Shown here: piece by piece, positions 1 through 7,889 of the stretch
Layout of the letters: the number at the start of each line of letters is the position of its first letter
Position numbering within the stretch: position 1 is the stretch's first letter
DNA from: JAYFNU01 sp964458545
GTDB lineage: Bacteria; Bacillota; Clostridia; Oscillospirales; Ruminococcaceae
Length of the DNA: 30,391 nt
Reading direction: 5' to 3'
NCBI GenBank assembly: GCA_964458545.1
Contig: CAYWJF010000018.1
Location: 1 to 30,391 of the forward strand
Notes under the pieces: generated by a model
What the model saw: the letters and a program-made list of their open reading frames with translations, nothing else
Database searches by the model: none
Told to the model about the DNA's origin: nothing
Position numbers and translations under genes: made by a program

Positions 1-79
1 CGAGTGGGAATAAGTTCAGAACGGCTGAAAGATTCCGAAAGTTTGTGACCTTTTAAGATTAGCCATACGCGGCAGCGTT

Positions 80-109
80 TTGGAAACATTTGAATTATTC
101 TTTTATAAA
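80..109 (+). promoter_or_regulatory. Possible promoter of the YfcC-like fragment
   Basis: A TTGGAA box at 80-85 and a TATAAA box at 104-109 are separated by 18 bp, about 37 bp upstream of the GTG start at 147. The -35 match is fair and the -10 is one base off consensus. Bases 1-79 hold no gene I can identify; a short open frame ends at 54-56, but too little of it is visible to judge. Confidence 0.35.
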
Positions 110-146
110 GAGCTATCAGATTATTGATAAAACGAGAGGCCGCCAA

Positions 147-686
147 GTGAAAAAGAGAACAGTTCCCCACACTTATATAATTTTATTTATATTACTGTTT
201 GTAGCGTGTCTTATGACCTACCTTATTCCGTCTGGGGAATTTGAGAGGGTATTTGACGAAAAGAGCGCTCAAACTCTTGTTGTGGCGGGTAGCTATCACG
301 AAGTGACGGCAACGCCCGTTGCACCGTACTCAGTCTTCAATAAAATCTTTGAAGCGGCAACGCTGTCTAAAACCGCTTCTTTGGCGGCTTTTATTCTGCT
401 TATCGGCGGGGCGTTTGAAGTAATTATGAAAACTGGAAGTCTCACCGCGTTATGCGAGAGCACGCTTATGCGGATGAAGCGGTTTGAGCTTTGGTTCATT
501 CCTATTTTTGTTTGCCTCTTCTCGGTTTTCGGTTTCACAATGGGACTTACGACTGCCTCTACGCACCGCCGCGACCGAAACATATACAAACGTACAGGAA
601 TACAGCGAGCTTTTTGGCGAAAACGCGAAGGACGATTTCAAAAGCAAGTGGGATATGGACGAGAGTATCTTTCCCGAAAGCGTTGA
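147..686 (+). pseudogene. Truncated YfcC/ArcD-like membrane transporter (N-terminal part)
   Basis: This is the beginning of a membrane carrier of the YfcC family (C4-dicarboxylate/basic amino acid carrier superfamily). The start is GTG at 147, preceded by GAGAGG at 134-139 with 7 bp spacing. The opening KKRTVPHTYIILF, the first membrane helix, and IPSGEFERV just after it are typical of the family. A helix follows near residues 77-95 and another near 115-135, ending FGFTMGLTTAS at about base 560. After that the frame reads a basic, hydrophilic stretch unlike a transporter and stops at 686. Full-length relatives are roughly 450-500 residues with about a dozen helices, so only about 140 genuine residues remain. 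The rest appears lost at a junction near 555-572, where an unrelated coding sequence begins in another frame. A genomic deletion and a mis-assembly both fit. The product is unlikely to transport. Confidence 0.7.
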
Positions 687-1116
687 CGACGTAAGGGCGG
701 TTAAAGAGTTTAGCCTCACCTACTATAACCCGTGGGACGCGCAGTATGTCGGTTACCTTACGGTGGAGTATAGCGACGCGGACTATGAAAAGGAGCTTAC
801 TCGTCTAAAGGCGAAGGGAATTGACGAATACACGGGCTTCTATTCTGTAAAGGGCGAGCCGAGCGCATATAGCGTAGTTGCTATGGAAGCAGACTCATAT
901 CAGGGCTTCGTTTATGCGCTCGTGCCAAAAACCGATAACGAAGAAAATACCGTTACCTATGTCGAGATAATCTTCTGCAACTACTTTCTCGACCTCGATA
1001 TAAATGAGTATCTTCCGCACAAGTATCTTCTTAAGGGCTTTGACGCGTCAAAGGATAACCCCTACGCCGAGGAGAAACGCGCAGAGCTTGAAAAGGAAGC
1101 GTGGAGCTTCGCTTAA
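565..1116 (+). pseudogene. 5'-truncated unknown protein fragment fused out of frame to the YfcC fragment
   Basis: From about base 565 a different frame reads smoothly to a TAA at 1114-1116, giving about 180 residues. The content is acidic and aromatic (ELFGENAKDDFKSKWDMDES, then repeated Tyr, Glu and Asp), with no membrane helix. It looks like the C-terminal part of a secreted or lipoprotein-like protein. The same frame runs back to 484, but those upstream codons lie inside the transporter gene and read as an antisense-quality hydrophobic string. No start codon with a ribosome binding site is visible; the ATG at 655 has none. I do not recognise the family. The fragment is followed by the terminator at 1169-1204, so it keeps its original 3' end. 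It is best read as the tail of a gene whose 5' part was removed at the junction near 560. Confidence 0.55.
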
Positions 1117-1168
1117 TTAGGAATAGCCACCGTCTCGTGGTAAAGCGCAAGGGTTTTTAATTTCAATT

Positions 1169-1207
1169 AAAGAGCCTCTGTCTCGAAAGGACAGAGGCTC
1201 TTTTCTC
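1169..1207. terminator. Bidirectional intrinsic terminator
   Basis: A perfect 14-bp stem (1169-1182 with 1190-1203) closes a 7-nt loop. T-rich sequence follows on the plus strand, and on the minus strand the stem ends in CTTTAATT. It lies between the plus-strand fragment ending at 1116 and the minus-strand peptidase gene ending at 1245, so it can serve both. Confidence 0.85.
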
Positions 1208-1244
1208 GTTTAAAACAAATCACGATTATGAGGACTTAAAATAG

Positions 1245-2288
1245 CTATATCGTTGCGGGCTCTAAAAGGGTAAGCGACTTTTTCTTCGGGTTGATTTCGC
1301 ATTTCACGCCTATCGGGAGCACCCCTATAGGCTCAGCGTGCCCGAAGTTTACGTTATAAAGAATGGGAAGCTCTGGGCGGTTTGCCTCAAAGCCGACCAC
1401 CTTTTTGTAGACCGCTTTATACGGCTCGTACTTACTTCTTCTGGCGGGCTTTCCGACGATAACGCCGTTAATTACGCCGAGTATGCCTTGCGCGTTCAGG
1501 TTGCGTAGTATCCACATAAGGGTGTCTGCCGACATATCCTCCTCGCTTGTTTCAATAAAGAGGATTTTACCGCGCCACTCGTTGAGTGTGGGCCAAAGCG
1601 ACGTACCGAGAAGCTCTATAAACACGTCCGCGCAGCCGCCCAGCAGCTCGCCTGTAACGGCCTCTTCACCCTGTAAAACCTCGTAGCCGACCTCTTCCTT
1701 GTGGTAGGCGCGAAGGGTGTTAATGTTCTTTTCGTCCCACCAAATCTTCTCGTCCTCGTCGTCATACCAGTAGGGCGCTGAGGGGATATTTAAGGTTTCC
1801 TTTGGCTCGAAGAGGGTGGAAACAATCATATCCCTCGTGTAGTCGTTAATCTTAACGTATTCAGAAAAGTTTGTCATAATATTTGCGCCGTAGTAGGAAA
1901 TTAGCCCCGCCTTATACATCATAAAGTGGTTGGTGGTGCTGTCCGAAAAGCCCGTGAAAATCTTCGGGTTATTCCTCAGCAGGTCGAAATCTATGTAGGG
2001 CAGAAGCCTTATCGTATCGTCGCCGCCTATCGCGCAGAACACCGCCTTAATTGAGTTGTCGCGAAAAGCGTCCATTAGGTCCGTCGCTCGCTCCTCGGGG
2101 TGACGGTAGAGGTAGTCTATACCCTTGAGGGCGTTCGGCATAGCTATTACCTCAAGCCCGAAATCCTCCTCAAGCCGTTTCTTCGCAATGTAGTATTTGT
2201 GGATAAACTGCGGCTCGCCGAGAGAGCCGCTTGAAAGGCTAACTATCGCGACCTTGTCGCCGCGTTTTAAGTGTTCCGGTTTAATCAT
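1245..2288 (-). CDS. S66 family peptidase, MccF-like / LD-carboxypeptidase
   Basis: 347 residues, a normal length for family S66. Members either release D-Ala from muropeptide tetrapeptides during wall recycling (LdcA) or cleave microcin C-type nucleotide-peptide antibiotics (MccF). The N-terminus (KRGDKVAIVSLSSG) is typical. A serine nucleophile sits in GFSDST (Ser115), a Glu in LFIETSEE (Glu246) and a His in NFGHAEP (His317), which together match the family Ser-Glu-His triad. There is no signal peptide, so it should be cytoplasmic. The sequence between about 160 and 200, including a WWDEKN segment, resembles the MccF branch more than LdcA. The ATG start has AGGAG upstream. The gene lies 15 bp downstream of the AraC-type gene on the same strand, probably in one transcript. 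Whether its role is wall recycling or self-immunity cannot be decided from sequence alone. Confidence 0.88.
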   Translation of the reverse strand: MIKPEHLKRGDKVAIVSLSSGSLGEPQFIHKYYIAKKRLEEDFGLEVIAMPNALKGIDYLYRHPEERATDLMDAFRDNSIKAVFCAIGGDDTIRLLPYIDFDLLRNNPKIFTGFSDSTTNHFMMYKAGLISYYGANIMTNFSEYVKINDYTRDMIVSTLFEPKETLNIPSAPYWYDDEDEKIWWDEKNINTLRAYHKEEVGYEVLQGEEAVTGELLGGCADVFIELLGTSLWPTLNEWRGKILFIETSEEDMSADTLMWILRNLNAQGILGVINGVIVGKPARRSKYEPYKAVYKKVVGFEANRPELPILYNVNFGHAEPIGVLPIGVKCEINPKKKSLTLLEPATI

Positions 2289-2303
2289 AATATTTACTCC
2301 TAT

Positions 2304-3071
2304 TTACTTATTCTTATTCTGTGTCGAGGCATCAATACCCACCCGCCTAAAATGCAAATCGCGGTATTTTTTAGGCGTCACTCCGTTTTTCTCGCTAAAA
2401 ACCTTAATAAAGTAGCTTTGGTTCGAAAATGCAAGCAGGCTTGCAATCTGCGAGGGATGGTAGTCGGAAAAGGTGAGCATATTCCTTGCCGCGTTAAGCT
2501 TTTCGTTTTGAACGTACTGCGTCACCGTAAGCCCCGTTTCCTTTTTGAAAAGCCGCGAAAGATAGCTTTCATTTAGCCCTGTGAATTTCGCGAGGTCCGA
2601 AATAAGTATCCGCTTATGTAGGTTGTTGTAGATATAATCCACGCATTTTACTATCGGCTTTGAAAAGATGCGCTCCTTACGAAGCTGGCTCATTCTTTGC
2701 GTGTAATCTTCGGACATCTGGCGGTGCAGGCGCGATATCTCCGCGAAGGACGCGCACCTATCCGCCTTTTGTATATACAGGTCGCTAAGGCTGTACGCCG
2801 TTTCGTGCGCCATACCGCCTTCAATGCAGTATCTTGCGAGTAGCGCCGCGGTAACAACGAAGTGATACTTTATACTTTGCAGCGGGTTTTCGGAAAGCTT
2901 TCCGAACCCGCTTTTGTCGGTAAACTCCGTTTTGCAGAGCTTCGAGACCTTTTCGGTTTCTCCGTTCTTCACAGCCATATAAAACTCAAATTCGGGTCCG
3001 TAGGGCGCGTGAAAATCATTACTCTCGCGCATTATGAACTCCTTGTAGGTAAGTTCCTGTTCGCTGTTCAT
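2304..3071 (-). CDS. AraC family transcriptional regulator
   Basis: 255 residues. The C-terminal third carries the AraC DNA-binding domain: a first helix-turn-helix at about 157-178 (ISDLAKFTGLNESYLSRLFK) and a second at about 207-228. The family signature follows in FSNQSYFIKVFSEKNGVTPKKYR. The first 130 residues form a helical sensor region (LSDLYIQKADR) seen in many Firmicutes AraC proteins, with no recognised sugar-binding cupin. The start has AAGGAG upstream. The gene is divergent from the GH5 and GH16 genes across a 114-bp spacer and is upstream of the S66 peptidase. By position it is a good candidate regulator of the two glycosidase genes, its own operon, or both. The inducer is unknown. 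A TGATAGAAT extended -10 on the minus strand near 3105-3113 is possible but weak. Confidence 0.88.
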   Translation of the reverse strand: MNSEQELTYKEFIMRESNDFHAPYGPEFEFYMAVKNGETEKVSKLCKTEFTDKSGFGKLSENPLQSIKYHFVVTAALLARYCIEGGMAHETAYSLSDLYIQKADRCASFAEISRLHRQMSEDYTQRMSQLRKERIFSKPIVKCVDYIYNNLHKRILISDLAKFTGLNESYLSRLFKKETGLTVTQYVQNEKLNAARNMLTFSDYHPSQIASLLAFSNQSYFIKVFSEKNGVTPKKYRDLHFRRVGIDASTQNKNK

Positions 3072-3185
3072 AGCCGCTCTTCAGCTCCTTCACGATTGAT
3101 GTCATTATTCTATCATAAAAGCAATCAAAATAATATATCTCGGCAAAGAATAATGCTAATATTAGGCTTAAAAGGAGGGCGAATT

Positions 3186-4208
3186 ATGAAAAGCTTTAAC
3201 GGCTATATGCATGGAATTAACCTTGGCGGCTGGCTTTCGCAATGCGTGCACACCTATGAGCATTACGATTCCTTTATTTCTGAAAACGACATAGAGCGAA
3301 TAGCGAGCTGGGGGCTTGACCATGTAAGGGTACCCGTCGATTACCAGCTAATGCGCGACGAAAACCATAACGACATAGAAAAGGGCTACGGCTACATTGA
3401 CTGCTGCCTTGAATGGTGCAAAAAGCACGGGCTCAATATGATACTCGACCTTCACAAAACGGCGGGCTTCTCATTTGATGAGAGCACGAACGCCTTCTTC
3501 GAAAGCGAACCGCTTCAGGATAGGTTCGTCGAGCTTTGGATTGAGCTTGCGAAGCGTTACGGAAATTACGGCGAAAGTCTTGTTTTCGAGCTGCTTAACG
3601 AGGTGGTGGAGGATTCCGTCGCCGAACAGTGGAACGGCATAATTAAGCGGACAATATCAGCCATAAGGGCTATAGCGCCGAACGTTAAGATAATAATCGG
3701 CGGCGTTCGCAATAACAGCGTGCTTCGCGTAAAAGGGCTTGATTTGCCATACGACGAAAATGTCGTTTACACCTTTCACTTCTACGAGCCGCTTATCTTC
3801 ACCCACCAGACGGCGCATTGGGTAAACAAGATGACGGCGGATTTTCACACCGAATACCCCGCCGAAACAGCGAAATACTATGCGGAAACGGAAAAATTCC
3901 TGCCTGATGACCAGAGGGAATTCTACCACGCGGTAAAAACAAAGAGCATAGACCGCGACTTCTTTGAAGAAGCATTTAAGGAAGCGATACAGACAGCCGA
4001 GGAACGCGGAGTCGCGCTTTACTGCGGCGAATACGGCGTAATAGACAAAACCTCGCTCTCGTCGGCGCTCAATTGGTATACGGACATTAGCTCCGTATTC
4101 GACCAGTTCAAAATCGGACGCGCCGCGTGGACCTACAAAAAGCTTGATTTCGGTATAACCGATGAACACTATGCGGAAATCTTCGATATGTTAGTAAAAC
4201 TGCTTTAA
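3186..4208 (+). CDS. GH5 family glycoside hydrolase (intracellular beta-glucanase-like)
   Basis: The start is ATG at 3186 with AAAGGAGG at 3171-3178; the frame is open further upstream but lacks such a site. The 340-residue product is a complete single GH5 (beta/alpha)8 domain. GINLGGWLS near residue 10 and HVRVPVDY near 46-53 are strand motifs of the clan. Glu139 in LLNEV is the expected acid/base, HFYEP at 198-202 is a substrate-site motif, Glu282 in CGEYG is the expected nucleophile, and Trp315 lies near the active site. There is no signal peptide, so it should act in the cytoplasm on imported oligosaccharides. It probably forms an operon with the GH16 lipoprotein gene 18 bp downstream and is divergent from the AraC gene. 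The subfamily and linkage (beta-1,3, 1,4 or mixed) cannot be set from sequence alone. Confidence 0.88.
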   Translation: MKSFNGYMHGINLGGWLSQCVHTYEHYDSFISENDIERIASWGLDHVRVPVDYQLMRDENHNDIEKGYGYIDCCLEWCKKHGLNMILDLHKTAGFSFDESTNAFFESEPLQDRFVELWIELAKRYGNYGESLVFELLNEVVEDSVAEQWNGIIKRTISAIRAIAPNVKIIIGGVRNNSVLRVKGLDLPYDENVVYTFHFYEPLIFTHQTAHWVNKMTADFHTEYPAETAKYYAETEKFLPDDQREFYHAVKTKSIDRDFFEEAFKEAIQTAEERGVALYCGEYGVIDKTSLSSALNWYTDISSVFDQFKIGRAAWTYKKLDFGITDEHYAEIFDMLVKLL

Positions 4209-4226
4209 AGATAAAGGAGAAGAAAG

Positions 4227-5582
4227 ATGAACACAAAGAAGCTTATCTCGGTTTTAGCGGTCGCGTCGCTGGCGCTTTCTCTTGTCGGCTGCGGCAAAAA
4301 AACCAAGGCGGAGGACCTTCCGCAGATAGACGGCTACTCGCTATTATACTTTGACGAGTTTGAGGGTGGAAAGCTTGATAAAGACAAATGGAACTACGAG
4401 CCGCACGAGCCCGGCTGGACGAATAACGAGCTTCAGGAGTACACGACCTCCACAAAGAACGTCTTTACAAGGGACGGAAAGCTTGTTATAAAAGCTATCG
4501 AAAGCGAGCAGGACGGCGAAAAATATTACACCTCAGGCAAGGTGACTATGCAGAACAAGTGCGACTTTACCTATGGCAAGGTTGTCGTTTCCGCGAAGGT
4601 ACCTGAGGGTCAGGGACTCTGGCCCGCTATTTGGATGATGCCTAAGGACGAAAGCTTTTATGGGCAGTGGCCCAAGTGCGGCGAGATAGACATTATGGAG
4701 GTACTCGGAAACGACGTCACCACTGCCTACGGCACCCTACATTACGGTGAGCCGCACGCTGAACAGCAGGGCGTTTATGAGCTTACGGGCGAAACCTTTG
4801 CGGATAGCTTCCACGAGTTTTCCGTCGAGTGGGAGCCCGGTGAATTCAGATACTACATAGACGGAGACCACTATCTCACCGTTAACGACTGGTTTACCGC
4901 CGTGGACGGCGAGGACGAAAAGCCTTATCCTGCGCCGTTTAATCAGCCGTTCTTTGTGCAGATGAACCTTGCCGTCGGCGGAACGTGGCCCGGCAATCCC
5001 GACGAAACCACTAATTTCGATAACGCTGAATTTGAGATAGACTATGTTCGCATCTACCAAAAGAGCGAATATGATATGAACGTCACGAAGCCCGAAAAGA
5101 GCTACCGTGAGCCGCTTGAGGACGGAAACTATATCTTCAACGGCGATTTCGCAGAAAAGGAAAGCCTTTCGGACGACGTGAACTGGAAGTTCCTTCTCTT
5201 TAACGGCGGCGAGGGAAGCGCCGAAATAAAGGACGGAACAATGATAATCTACACTAGGAACGAGGGTACGGTAGATTATTCCGTCCAGCTTGTTCAGCCC
5301 GAGCTTCCTATGATAAAGGGCGAAAAGTACAAGGTTACCTTCGACGCGAAGGCGGACGCAGACCGCGATATCGTTGTCTGCGTAAGCGCTCCCACCGCAG
5401 GGTGGATACGTTACCTAAACGACACGAAGCTGCCCATTACGACCGAATGGGAGACCTACACCTTTGAGTTCGATATGAATTCCAAGGATGACCCCAACGG
5501 ACGGCTTGAATTCAACCTCGGGCACAGAGGCTCCGACGCTACGGTGTATATTCAGAATGTCCGCGTAGATAAAATTTCATAG
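4227..5582 (+). CDS. GH16 beta-glucanase lipoprotein with C-terminal carbohydrate-binding domain
   Basis: 451 residues. A lipoprotein signal peptide ends in the lipobox LVGC, with Cys22 as the lipidated residue, so the enzyme should be anchored outside the membrane. Residues about 36-280 form a GH16 jelly-roll. YFDEFEGGKLDKDKWNYE is a typical start. The catalytic EIDIME motif supplies Glu153 (nucleophile), Asp155 and Glu158 (acid/base). The fold ends in FEIDYVRIYQ. Residues about 302-451 (NGDFAE, then beta-rich sequence) resemble a CBM4/9-type carbohydrate-binding module. Conserved features such as GLWPAIWMMP suggest the laminarinase/lichenase branch. Together with the cytoplasmic GH5 it suggests stepwise use of a beta-glucan: cutting outside, import, trimming inside. 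No transporter for the oligosaccharide lies in this window. A strong terminator at 5604 ends the unit. Confidence 0.92.
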   Translation: MNTKKLISVLAVASLALSLVGCGKKTKAEDLPQIDGYSLLYFDEFEGGKLDKDKWNYEPHEPGWTNNELQEYTTSTKNVFTRDGKLVIKAIESEQDGEKYYTSGKVTMQNKCDFTYGKVVVSAKVPEGQGLWPAIWMMPKDESFYGQWPKCGEIDIMEVLGNDVTTAYGTLHYGEPHAEQQGVYELTGETFADSFHEFSVEWEPGEFRYYIDGDHYLTVNDWFTAVDGEDEKPYPAPFNQPFFVQMNLAVGGTWPGNPDETTNFDNAEFEIDYVRIYQKSEYDMNVTKPEKSYREPLEDGNYIFNGDFAEKESLSDDVNWKFLLFNGGEGSAEIKDGTMIIYTRNEGTVDYSVQLVQPELPMIKGEKYKVTFDAKADADRDIVVCVSAPTAGWIRYLNDTKLPITTEWETYTFEFDMNSKDDPNGRLEFNLGHRGSDATVYIQNVRVDKIS

Positions 5583-5603
5583 TTAGCTATAATATACATT
5601 ACT

Positions 5604-5645
5604 GCCCGCAACGCCGTATTCGGCGTTGTGGGCTTTTCTTTTTCG
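5604..5645 (+). terminator. Intrinsic terminator after the GH16 gene
   Basis: A 13-bp GC-rich stem (5604-5616 with 5621-5633, one G-T pair) has a 4-nt loop and is followed by a T-rich run at 5634-5643. It ends the GH5-GH16 unit 22 bp after the stop codon. Confidence 0.9.
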
Positions 5646-5672
5646 CTGTGATTTAAGAGAAGATAGATATAT

Positions 5673-5680
5673 GATATAAT
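5673..5680 (+). promoter_or_regulatory. Extended -10 promoter of the kinase-aldolase pair
   Basis: TGATATAAT (5672-5680) is a perfect TATAAT box with an extended -10 TG. The -35 region, TTTAAG at 5652-5657, is weak. It lies 37 bp before the kinase start and downstream of the GH16 terminator, so the pair probably has its own transcript. Confidence 0.6.
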
Positions 5681-5716
5681 TATGTTAGAATTATCCCTTT
5701 GAAAGAGGAAACAGCT

Positions 5717-6841
5717 ATGAACAGAAAGATTATAGCCGCGGGGCATATCTGCCTTGATATTACGCCCGCGTTTTTCGATAGGCAGAAACCTACGTCGGAG
5801 CTGTTGAGCCCGGGCAAGCTTACCGAGGTGGGCGCGGCGGACGTACACACGGGCGGTTCGGTCGCGAACACGGGGCTTGCTGTTAAGCTTCTCGGCGGCG
5901 ACGTTGAGCTTATGGGTAAGGTTGGCGGCGATGCCTTCGGCGAGATGGTTTTGAATATTCTGAAAAAGCAGAACGCAGATAAAGGGCTTATAGTTTCAAG
6001 GGAGGAGAATACCTCTTATTCTATTGTAATTGCGCCGCCTAATACCGACAGAATGTTTCTGCACAACCCCGGCGTGAACGCCACCTTCAAAGCCACGGAT
6101 ATTTCCGACAAGGCGCTTACGGAAGCGTCGCTTCTTCATTTCGGCTATCCTCCGTTAATGAAGGGAATGTACGAAAACGGCGGAGCGGAACTCAGCTCGT
6201 TGATGCGCAGGGCAAAGACGTTAAATACCGCGACCTCGCTCGATATGGCGGCGGTGGACGAAAGCTCAGGCGCTGGGCGCGCCGACTGGGACGAGATACT
6301 GAAAAACACGCTTCCCTTTGTTGATTTCTTTATGCCGAGCGCCGAGGAGCTCTGCTTTATGCTTGACAAGCCACGCTTTTATGAGTGGCAGAAGCGGGCT
6401 GACGGGCGCGATATTACGGAGGTAATAAAAAGAAATGATATTCTTCCGCTCGCCGAAAAATGTATGAAATACGGCGTTAAGGTGCTGCTTATTAAATGTG
6501 GCGCTAAGGGCATATATTACCGTTCGGCTGAGGAAGAGCGACTTTTTGAATTAAAAGAAATACTCGGATTAGACCTCTCCTCATGGGTGGCGCGCGAGGG
6601 CTTTGAAAGAAGCTTTATGCCTGAGCGGGTGCTTTCGGGAACAGGGGCGGGCGATACCGCGATAGCGGCGTTCCTTACCGCCATGACGGACGGCTGCGGG
6701 CTTGATGAATGTGTAAGCTTTGCCGCGGCGGCTGGCGCTTGCTGTGTGGAAAGCTACGACGCTTTAAGCGGACTAAAAAGCTTTGACGAGATGAGGAAGA
6801 AGATAGCGGCTGGCTGGAAAAAGACAGACGCGGAGTTTTAA
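5717..6841 (+). CDS. PfkB/ribokinase family sugar kinase
   Basis: 374 residues. The start is ATG at 5717, with AAAGAGG at 5702-5708. The family transfers phosphate from ATP to a hydroxyl of a sugar or sugar phosphate. HTGGSVANTGLAVKLLG (44-60) is the N-terminal PfkB signature, and GTGAGDTAIAAFL (308-320) is the C-terminal one with Asp313 as catalytic base. The protein is longer than a typical ribokinase (about 300-310). It has an insertion around 218-240 (PRFYEWQKRADGRDITEV) and another at about 283-300 before the second signature. It is followed 12 bp later by a class II aldolase gene, as in routes where the kinase makes a bisphosphate that the aldolase splits. The sugar is not identifiable; fructose-1-P, tagatose-6-P and deoxy-keto-gluconate analogues are all possible. 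Confidence 0.85.
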   Translation: MNRKIIAAGHICLDITPAFFDRQKPTSELLSPGKLTEVGAADVHTGGSVANTGLAVKLLGGDVELMGKVGGDAFGEMVLNILKKQNADKGLIVSREENTSYSIVIAPPNTDRMFLHNPGVNATFKATDISDKALTEASLLHFGYPPLMKGMYENGGAELSSLMRRAKTLNTATSLDMAAVDESSGAGRADWDEILKNTLPFVDFFMPSAEELCFMLDKPRFYEWQKRADGRDITEVIKRNDILPLAEKCMKYGVKVLLIKCGAKGIYYRSAEEERLFELKEILGLDLSSWVAREGFERSFMPERVLSGTGAGDTAIAAFLTAMTDGCGLDECVSFAAAAGACCVESYDALSGLKSFDEMRKKIAAGWKKTDAEF

Positions 6842-6853
6842 CGGAGGCGGAAT

Positions 6854-7699
6854 ATGCTTGTTAATATGAAGGAGCTGCTTACTCCCGCGCGAGCGGGCGG
6901 CTATGCCTTGGGCTTTTTTAACGCCGTAAATATTGAAATGGCGCGCGCCGTAATCGAGACGGCTGAGGAGCTACGCTCTCCCATTATGATAGGTACGGCG
7001 GAGGTATTACTGCCCTTTACCGAACTTCAAAATGTGGCGGACTATCTTATTCCTATGGCGAAAAGGGCGAGAGTTCCCGTCTGTGTTCACTATGACCACG
7101 GACTAACGCGTGAGCGCTGCGAGCAAGCGCTGAAGCTCGGCTTTACTTCAATTATGTACGACTGCTCCACGCTTGAATATGAAGAGAATATCGCGCGGGT
7201 CGCAGAGTTGAGCGAGCTTTGCCATAAAAACGGCGTGAGCATGGAGGGCGAGCTTGGACACGTGGGCGATAACGAGGGGAGCGGTCGGTTGTCTTCGCCG
7301 AGCGACTACTATACAGACCCAGAAACGGCGGAGGATTTTGTAAAAAGAACAGGCATAGATGCGCTCGCCGTTGCCGTAGGAAACGCTCACGGCGACTATA
7401 AATTCCCGCCAAAGCTTGATTTTGAAAGGATTGACGCCATAGCGAGGAAAACGAGTCTTCCGCTTGTGCTTCACGGAGGAAGCGGGCTTTCTAATGTGGA
7501 TTTCAAAACGGCGATAGAAAAGGGAATCTGCAAGGTGAATATCTTCACCGATTTAGATAAAGCTGGTAAAGCAGGCGCAGAAAAAGGAATTAGCGAAGGG
7601 GTAAACACGCTTTCGGGCTTAATGGCTTATACTCAAGCCGCAATGAAGGCGGTGGTTGCCGAAAAGCTTAGTCTTTTCGGCTCGGTAGGCAAGGCGTAA
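6854..7699 (+). CDS. Class II (metal-dependent) fructose/tagatose-bisphosphate-type aldolase
   Basis: 281 residues, normal for the short class II aldolases (Fba/GatY/KbaY type). These enzymes split a ketose bisphosphate into dihydroxyacetone phosphate and an aldehyde. YDHG at 80-83 supplies the catalytic Asp81 and metal ligand His82. EGELGHVGDNEG (131-142) is the characteristic loop, His179 (GNAHG) and His207 (LHGGSG) are the other expected metal ligands, and KVNIFTD (227-233) binds phosphate. GGAGG-type spacing is good: GGAGG at 6843-6847 precedes the ATG at 6854. It almost certainly works in series with the PfkB kinase 12 bp upstream. No terminator is evident after it; the promoter of the riboswitch unit begins 21 bp later. 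The exact substrate (fructose-, tagatose- or another bisphosphate) is open. Confidence 0.88.
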   Translation: MLVNMKELLTPARAGGYALGFFNAVNIEMARAVIETAEELRSPIMIGTAEVLLPFTELQNVADYLIPMAKRARVPVCVHYDHGLTRERCEQALKLGFTSIMYDCSTLEYEENIARVAELSELCHKNGVSMEGELGHVGDNEGSGRLSSPSDYYTDPETAEDFVKRTGIDALAVAVGNAHGDYKFPPKLDFERIDAIARKTSLPLVLHGGSGLSNVDFKTAIEKGICKVNIFTDLDKAGKAGAEKGISEGVNTLSGLMAYTQAAMKAVVAEKLSLFGSVGKA

Positions 7700-7720
7700 A
7701 ATACCGCTGAACGTATATAC

Positions 7721-7748
7721 TTGACAACGAGAGAAACTTGCATATAAT
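7721..7748 (+). promoter_or_regulatory. Sigma-A type promoter for the FMN riboswitch-ribU unit
   Basis: A perfect TTGACA (7721-7726) and a perfect TATAAT (7743-7748) are separated by 16 bp. Transcription would start near 7755, at the P1 stem of the riboswitch. This is the best promoter in the window. Confidence 0.9.
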
Positions 7749-7755
7749 ATAAGTA

Positions 7756-7862
7756 GTTTCGAGGCGGGGAGAGTTTCCCCACCGGCGGTATAGCCCGCAA
7801 GCCTTTTTAGGCACGATTCGGTGAAATTCCGAAGCCGACGGTATAGTCCGGATGAAAGAAAC
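7756..7862 (+). promoter_or_regulatory. FMN riboswitch (RFN element) aptamer
   Basis: The conserved RFN pieces appear in order: AGGCGGGG, ACCGGCGGTATAGCCCGCAA, GATTCGGTGAAATTCCGAAG, CCGACGGTATAGTCCGGATG and GAAAGAA. The closing stem P1 can form between GTTTC (7756-7760) and GAAAC (7858-7862). FMN binding to this element normally turns down riboflavin genes. Here it precedes a terminator hairpin and then ribU, so high FMN should stop expression of the riboflavin importer. Confidence 0.96.
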
Positions 7863-7889
7863 GGCGCGTTTAATCTATTAACGAACGTG

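Noticed and set aside
1..56. A possible C-terminal tail of an upstream gene (stop at 54-56)
   Set aside because: Only 17 codons are visible, and another frame also ends nearby at 11-13, so the real frame cannot be chosen.
3072..3185. An operator palindrome for the AraC protein in the divergent spacer
   Set aside because: TTGAT/ATCAA and ATTATT/AATAAT pairs exist but cross rather than nest, and AraC sites are usually direct repeats; not enough to call.
3657..4169. A 170-codon minus-strand frame opposite the GH5 gene
   Set aside because: It is contained in a gene with intact catalytic motifs; no start signal.
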